Positions 60,383 to 64,000 of a stretch of 64,000 bases of DNA are shown here, one piece after another. The stretch is from positions 248,001 through 312,000 of the forward strand of contig NZ_CP159256.1 in NCBI RefSeq assembly GCF_040438645.1, written 5' to 3'. The stretch is from Mesorhizobium sp. WSM2240 (GTDB lineage: Bacteria; Pseudomonadota; Alphaproteobacteria; Rhizobiales; Rhizobiaceae). Made by a program: the position numbers and the translations under genes. The notes beneath the pieces were generated by a model that searched no databases, had not been told where the DNA came from, and worked only from the letters and a program-made list of their open reading frames with translations. Position 1 is the stretch's first letter; each line of letters begins with the position of its first letter.

Positions 60383-61141
60383 TCAGCAGGATTCCGGTTC
60401 CTCGAGCGAATAGCCAGCTGATCTCACCGTGCGGATCAAGTCGCCCTTCGACACGCGCGTCAGGGAGCTTCGTAGTCGACTGATATGCATATCGACCGTG
60501 CGGGGGCTGACATGCACTCCCTTTGGCCAAGCCGAGGCAATGAGTTCGTTGCGACTGAAAACGCGGCCCGGATTCTTAATCAGATGGCGCAGCAGCCTGA
60601 ACTCGATCGGTCCCAGATGAATCTCTTTGCCGTCGCGGTGCACACGATAGGTTTCTAGGCTCATTTCGAGGTCACCCAAGACCAGAGGCTTCCTGCCCTC
60701 TTGGCTGGTATAGCCGGGCCGCACTCCTGATCGTCGCGCGCGCAGGGAAAGCAGCAGCCTTGCGGGCGCTATCGGCCGGACAAAGCTCTCATCGACACCG
60801 AGCTTCAAGAGCTCCACATGCTGCTGTTCCGCTCCAGGTCCTAAAAGTGCGATAGACAAGATATTCCGCATCGCAGCATCGTCCTTCAACTGCCGGTATG
60901 TATCTGCGGCAAAGGAAGAGTCGGCGCGGCAATCCAGAATGATTGCGAAAATGTTTTCGCCTGAGAACCTGGCGCGCTCGTCAGCGCCATCCATCAGTGC
61001 CGTGCGGAAGTCGTCCGCTCGTAGAATGTGGTCGAGCATCAGATAAAAATCCAGATCTTGCGACGCAATCAGGATCAATGGTCTAACCTTGGCCGGCGTG
61101 TCATCCCGGTGCCGCCCCTCGCCTTTGCTGTCGTCTATCAC
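60383..61141 (-). CDS. OmpR/PhoB-type response regulator with atypical receiver
   Basis: The product is 252 residues. The receiver-like domain (about residues 20-140) keeps an aspartate at the phosphorylation position (FAIILDCRADSS). However, the first-strand acidic pair reads ASQDLD, and the conserved lysine is arginine (SFVRPIAPARLL). The C-terminal winged helix (about 150-248) is a standard Trans_reg_C domain with FRLLRHLIKNPGRVFSRNEL and RTVDMHISRLRSSL and RTVRSAGYSLE. It lies immediately downstream of luxI (10 bases), so quorum sensing may drive its expression. No histidine kinase is nearby. Confidence 0.85.
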   Translation of the reverse strand: MIDDSKGEGRHRDDTPAKVRPLILIASQDLDFYLMLDHILRADDFRTALMDGADERARFSGENIFAIILDCRADSSFAADTYRQLKDDAAMRNILSIALLGPGAEQQHVELLKLGVDESFVRPIAPARLLLSLRARRSGVRPGYTSQEGRKPLVLGDLEMSLETYRVHRDGKEIHLGPIEFRLLRHLIKNPGRVFSRNELIASAWPKGVHVSPRTVDMHISRLRSSLTRVSKGDLIRTVRSAGYSLEEPESC

Positions 61142-61150
61142 CGCATCGCC

Positions 61151-61882
61151 CTAAGCCTCGGCAAGCAGGTCATCCCTCGCCAGGAGCCGCCCGGCACCGC
61201 GGCGCCAGTGCTTTGCTCGGTCCCTGGGGCAGTTCTGCACCGCCTTCGTGCGAACTTCCCCGCCCGGGCCTTGGTAAAGGGCCTCCTTAACCCCAAGTTT
61301 TTTCCGCATAGCCGTGAGAATGCGTTTCGACACCTCAAAAGCGCCGCAGCATACGGGCCGCATCCCGTACCCATCTGCTCGGCCGAGCTCGTCGAGCTCT
61401 GCCCCTGCTTTCTGATAGATGCGTTTGAGATGCGGTTCGTAGTTTGACACCATCGTGTGGATACCGTGCGCCAAGGCCACTTCGCACAGCGCCAACAGCA
61501 GCAGGCAGAATGCATGTCCCGCTTCGGTGCCGGGATGATCGCGTTGCAGTAGCGCCTCATCAACGCACATCCGGGTACCTTCCCAAATGCCCGGAGCTAC
61601 GAGATCAACACGGTCAGGAAATGTCCGGCGAAACACATCGTAAAGCAGTGTTGGGCCTGTGGTTGGCAGAAGCCGGATTGCGCCATAGACCACCCTAGCC
61701 TCGCGATCGACCCAAAGCAGATAAGCCGGTCCCAGCTCGTCATAGGAATCGCGCTCCCACTCCCCGCGAACCGAAACATCCCAGCCGAGCTTGTCGTAAA
61801 AGACTTTCTTCCGAAGCCGGAACATCTGGTCGAGCAGATGGCTTTGCAGCCGATATTCATGTGCCTGTATTACGATGATCAT
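61151..61882 (-). CDS. luxI: Acyl-homoserine-lactone synthase (LuxI family)
   Basis: The 243-residue enzyme makes an AHL signal from acyl-ACP and S-adenosylmethionine. Conserved LuxI residues are visible: Arg, Phe and Trp in MFRLRKKVFYDKLGW, Asp residues in WERDSYDELGPAYLL, Arg in GAIRLLPTTGP, Phe in VFRRTFPD, and Glu and Arg in IWEGTRMCVD. The C-terminal roughly 30 residues extend beyond the usual length and are basic. The start at 61882 (MIIVIQAHEYRLQSHLL) matches family starts. It lies downstream of luxR in the same direction, with twin palindromes between them. Confidence 0.93.
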   Translation of the reverse strand: MIIVIQAHEYRLQSHLLDQMFRLRKKVFYDKLGWDVSVRGEWERDSYDELGPAYLLWVDREARVVYGAIRLLPTTGPTLLYDVFRRTFPDRVDLVAPGIWEGTRMCVDEALLQRDHPGTEAGHAFCLLLLALCEVALAHGIHTMVSNYEPHLKRIYQKAGAELDELGRADGYGMRPVCCGAFEVSKRILTAMRKKLGVKEALYQGPGGEVRTKAVQNCPRDRAKHWRRGAGRLLARDDLLAEA

Positions 61883-61945
61883 GGCAGCCCCTTTTGACGC
61901 TGTGATGCGCAAAAGGGTGACTCAGAACCTGGAGTCTGAATATTT

Positions 61946-61985
61946 CCCCATATGGGCTTGCCCAGAGAGGCACGCCCATATGGGG
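61946..61985. promoter_or_regulatory. Twin CCCATATGGG palindromes upstream of luxI (candidate lux box)
   Basis: CCCCATATGGGC (61946-61957) and GCCCATATGGGG (61974-61985) are perfect inverted copies of each other, and each is itself a palindrome around CATATG. They are 28 bases apart centre to centre and lie 64-104 bases ahead of the luxI start, immediately after the luxR stop. A dimeric regulator binding twice, most simply the LuxR protein, is the likely reader. A stem-loop at the end of the luxR mRNA is the alternative. Confidence 0.6.
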
Positions 61986-61992
61986 GTAGTTC

Positions 61993-62688
61993 TTAATCGG
62001 AAATGAGCCGCAGCGAAGTTGCCTTGGCGACGGCCTGCGCATTGCTCGTGCAATCAAGTTTGTAGCGCGCTGACTTCAAATAGGCCTTCGTGGTGTGGTG
62101 CGAGATCCCGATAATCTGAGCGATGGCCTTGTAGTCCTTGCCGCGCGCTGTCCAGGTCAGAACCTCGCGCTCGCGCGCGGTGAGCCGCGGCGGTTCGGTG
62201 TCGCCGTAGATTTCTCTCAGCGCGATCTGGTGAATAACATGTGCAACCTCGATCAGCATGGCCTGGTTGGCCTGGATGAATTCACGCCAATCTTCCCCAC
62301 TGAACGTGGCGTTGACAGAAAACAGCGCTCTGCGCCCGAGCCGGTCAATCACTGGAATAGTATAACCGGAAGTGCCGAGACCATGCTCCTCGGCGTCCCG
62401 CATCATCGGCAGCGCTTCTGGGGTCACGCTCACTTCGGACCAGTCAAACGGAAGAACGCGCTCCAATCCGGCTCTGACAATCGGGTCAACTTTGACGTAA
62501 CTTCCCAGCAGATACCTTGAAACCCAGGCGGCCGGATATGTGGTTCGCACGAATGGGGAATCGACGTTGCCGGTCGGCGTATTCGCAAGATGGTAGACGG
62601 CGTGCACATTGAATGCATTCCGAACGACCTCGACGGCAGTGGCCGTATCGGTGGCAGTGCGAAGAGTATCAAGAATCGCTGAAGACAT
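61993..62688 (-). CDS. luxR: LuxR-family quorum-sensing regulator
   Basis: The 231-residue AHL-responsive activator has an autoinducer-binding domain (about residues 15-150) that keeps the family residues: Trp and Tyr in PAAWVSRYLLGSYVKVDPIV with the Asp-Pro pair, and Trp in PFDWSE. The C-terminal LuxR helix-turn-helix reads LTAREREVLTWTARGKDYKAIAQIIGIS, followed by HHTTKAYLKSARYKLDC. It is immediately upstream of luxI, so an AHL feedback loop is expected. In related rhizobial elements such pairs switch on conjugative transfer. Confidence 0.92.
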   Translation of the reverse strand: MSSAILDTLRTATDTATAVEVVRNAFNVHAVYHLANTPTGNVDSPFVRTTYPAAWVSRYLLGSYVKVDPIVRAGLERVLPFDWSEVSVTPEALPMMRDAEEHGLGTSGYTIPVIDRLGRRALFSVNATFSGEDWREFIQANQAMLIEVAHVIHQIALREIYGDTEPPRLTAREREVLTWTARGKDYKAIAQIIGISHHTTKAYLKSARYKLDCTSNAQAVAKATSLRLISD

Positions 62689-63567
62689 TCCCCATCTACC
62701 CCTTCGAAAGACAGGAATTCAGCTCCTGCTTGTGCTCCGGCAATTGATTGGAGATGGTCTTCATCCGGCCCCGTGATAGATGCGCTAAGGGGATTTCCCT
62801 AGTCACCTTATAGCAGGCTTCGGCTCGTCGGGAAGGCTGTCCCGGCTCTAGCGTCGGGCCGCGATGTGCAGAAAAAACGGCCTAGCAAACGGTTCGTTAC
62901 GGAAACGACATATTTTTTGCCGGATCGACACAAAAGCTTCACATATCCAGTCTCCGGACGGCCCGGACCCGGCGGTTGTCCCTCCCCAGTGCACAGCTCT
63001 GCCGGACGAAAGTTGTTGGGGCCGGCAACCTTCCTGCACTCTAAATCTCAACTAATGCGAGTGTATCGGGACGGGCGCGACCGCCGCATGATGAAAAATA
63101 TCAGCATGTAGGGAACGGCGTTTGCGCCAAATGCAAGAAACCGACAGGCTCTCCCGATCACCTGCGCAGGTGAAAGGAGAATATGAATGGTCGATCGGTT
63201 ATAGTCGCTGCGCTGTTTTGCGAGTGCATTTGTGCCCGCCCAAGTGTGCGACTCCAGTTATTACCCTTGTGTGCCTGTTGCGAGTGATGTCACTGCGCTG
63301 GCGGCAGTGGGATGCGCCGGGGCATACGTGCAAGGTCCAGCGATCGTGATTGGAAAGTGACATCGACCGATTAGACGGGGGTGGCGACGTCACAGGTTGC
63401 GATAGATGACTATGGCGGAAGGCCATCTGTTACGTGCGGTGAAAACCGAGTAGACGCCGCGGTTGAATTGGCCTCCCAGCCCACCGAGAGCAGGCTTTGT
63501 CGCGTGCTCTAGCCGTGCAACGAGCGCGCGGCTGTTCCTAAGCAAGATCCTCAAGCGCTGACCGTCT
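62689..63567. other. Intergenic region upstream of luxR without recognised gene
   Basis: Nearly 900 bases hold no convincing coding sequence; open frames at 62864-63111 and 63122-63349 lack family resemblance and typical composition. The luxR promoter must lie within the first 100-150 bases left of it. An imperfect dyad (CTAAGGG with CCCTAG) occurs near 62786-62803. No terminator was clear. Confidence 0.4.
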
Positions 63568-63804
63568 TCAAGGGGGAGCACCGTCGCCTAGTTTCGAGAA
63601 CACTCGGCACCAGAAGCGATAATCGCCTTCGCGGCCGTCGAAATGGGCTGTCAATGCGCACCAAGCGGCGGCAGTCGCCGCGCTCGATCCATAAATATCA
63701 AGCGCGGCCAAGGCCGCAGCCTCGGGATCGGCCAGCTCCCAGACCGTTAGATTGCTATTGCCTGCGTCACCGGCGCACAATGCGTCGAAGTGAATTTTTG
63801 CCAC
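63568..63804 (-). CDS. Small conserved hypothetical protein
   Basis: The 78-residue protein starts with GTG at 63804, supported by GGGAGG eight bases upstream (GCGGGAGGTTTTAGC). The sequence (IHFDALCAGDAGNSNLTVWEL, then AALAALDIYGSSAATAAAWCALTAHFDGREGDYRFW) is of a type I associate with rhizobial plasmids, where several paralogues per replicon occur. Function is unknown. The region beyond 63806 to the window end contains only a short open frame that I do not consider a gene. Confidence 0.6.
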   Translation of the reverse strand: MAKIHFDALCAGDAGNSNLTVWELADPEAAALAALDIYGSSAATAAAWCALTAHFDGREGDYRFWCRVFSKLGDGAPP

Positions 63805-64000
63805 GCTAAAACCTCCCGCGGTCAGGTCCGGCGCGGGCGGCTGCGCACCGCAAGGCCGGACGTTGGGAACTCACGAGAGGTGAGCCACGATCCGTGGGCG
63901 TTACGCCCAGGATATTGTCGTGTCGTCCCTGGCCATCGAGCGGCTTTGTGTCGGCGGGATTGGAGACGTCCCGCCGCGCAAGTTGCACGTAAATCAATAC

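Noticed and set aside
61946..61985. Twin palindromes as an intrinsic terminator of luxR
   Set aside because: Not favoured: neither strand shows a T-run after the stem, and each arm is separately palindromic, as for protein sites. Kept as an alternative only.
63806..63997. 63-codon minus-strand open frame at the right edge
   Set aside because: No ribosome site or family resemblance; likely non-coding or a shadow.
1..64000. tRNA, rRNA, CRISPR arrays, integrase or att sites
   Set aside because: None could be recognised by reading; a tRNA scan and integrase profile search would be needed to exclude short or degenerate cases.

Overview
The window looks like an alphaproteobacterial genome, most likely Hyphomicrobiales (Rhizobiales; Mesorhizobium, Aminobacter or another Phyllobacteriaceae-like lineage). 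The basis is the high GC content, the rhizobial-type small proteins (DUF6074-like, two-domain cold-shock protein), the VirB/VirD4 secretion genes with a LuxI/LuxR pair, and the ParB/DUF932/DUF1173/Toprim/DUF2493/DUF736 gene set typical of rhizobial plasmids and integrative elements. The genus is an inference from protein families, not from a marker gene.

Region A (1-12.6 kb) is metabolic. A minus-strand operon encodes a PLP aminotransferase of the serine/alanine-glyoxylate type followed by a complete DctP-DctQ-DctM TRAP transporter (dctM runs off the left edge). Diverging from it are a large FAD/Fe-S 2-hydroxyacid dehydrogenase and an overlapping GntR regulator. A membrane protein of unknown function, a LuxR-type regulator with a degenerate receiver, folD and fhs follow. 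The theme is glyoxylate/2-hydroxyacid and folate one-carbon metabolism.

Region B (12.6-19.6 kb) is decaying DNA: remnants of sarcosine oxidase genes, the start of a second class V aminotransferase, a broken TIGR02587/TIGR02588 pair, an IS66-type orfA relic and an AraC C-terminal fragment. Among them are intact SDR/AraC, DUF6074-like and cold-shock genes.

Region C (19.8-32.1 kb) is the accessory DNA-processing block: ParB-like, DUF932, two small proteins, DUF1173, a wrecked methylase/strawberry-notch gene (internal deletion plus an apparent inversion), Toprim protein, DUF2493, a frameshifted SLOG-like gene and DUF736. Several of these have strong hairpins just upstream of the start codon. A MarR/DUF1398/SRPBCC operon with a clear inverted-repeat operator, a WGR protein and an XRE regulator follow.

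Region D (34.7-60.3 kb) is a conjugation module: ParA/VirC1-like and ribbon-helix-helix genes diverging from MobC and a relaxase, a RES/Xre toxin-antitoxin pair, a dead ISNCY-type transposase, a three-gene curli cluster, then virD4-virB11-10-9-8-6-7-5, an extra lytic transglycosylase, and virB4-3-2-1 on the minus strand. Diverging from virB1 are three overlapping exported nuclease-fold genes, a TrbM-like gene and a small membrane protein.

Region E (60.3-64 kb) holds a degenerate OmpR-type regulator, an AHL synthase and a LuxR regulator, with a striking pair of CCCATATGGG palindromes upstream of the synthase gene, presumably the quorum-sensing control of transfer. No replication initiator, integrase, att site, tRNA, rRNA or CRISPR array was seen, so plasmid versus integrative element cannot be settled here.
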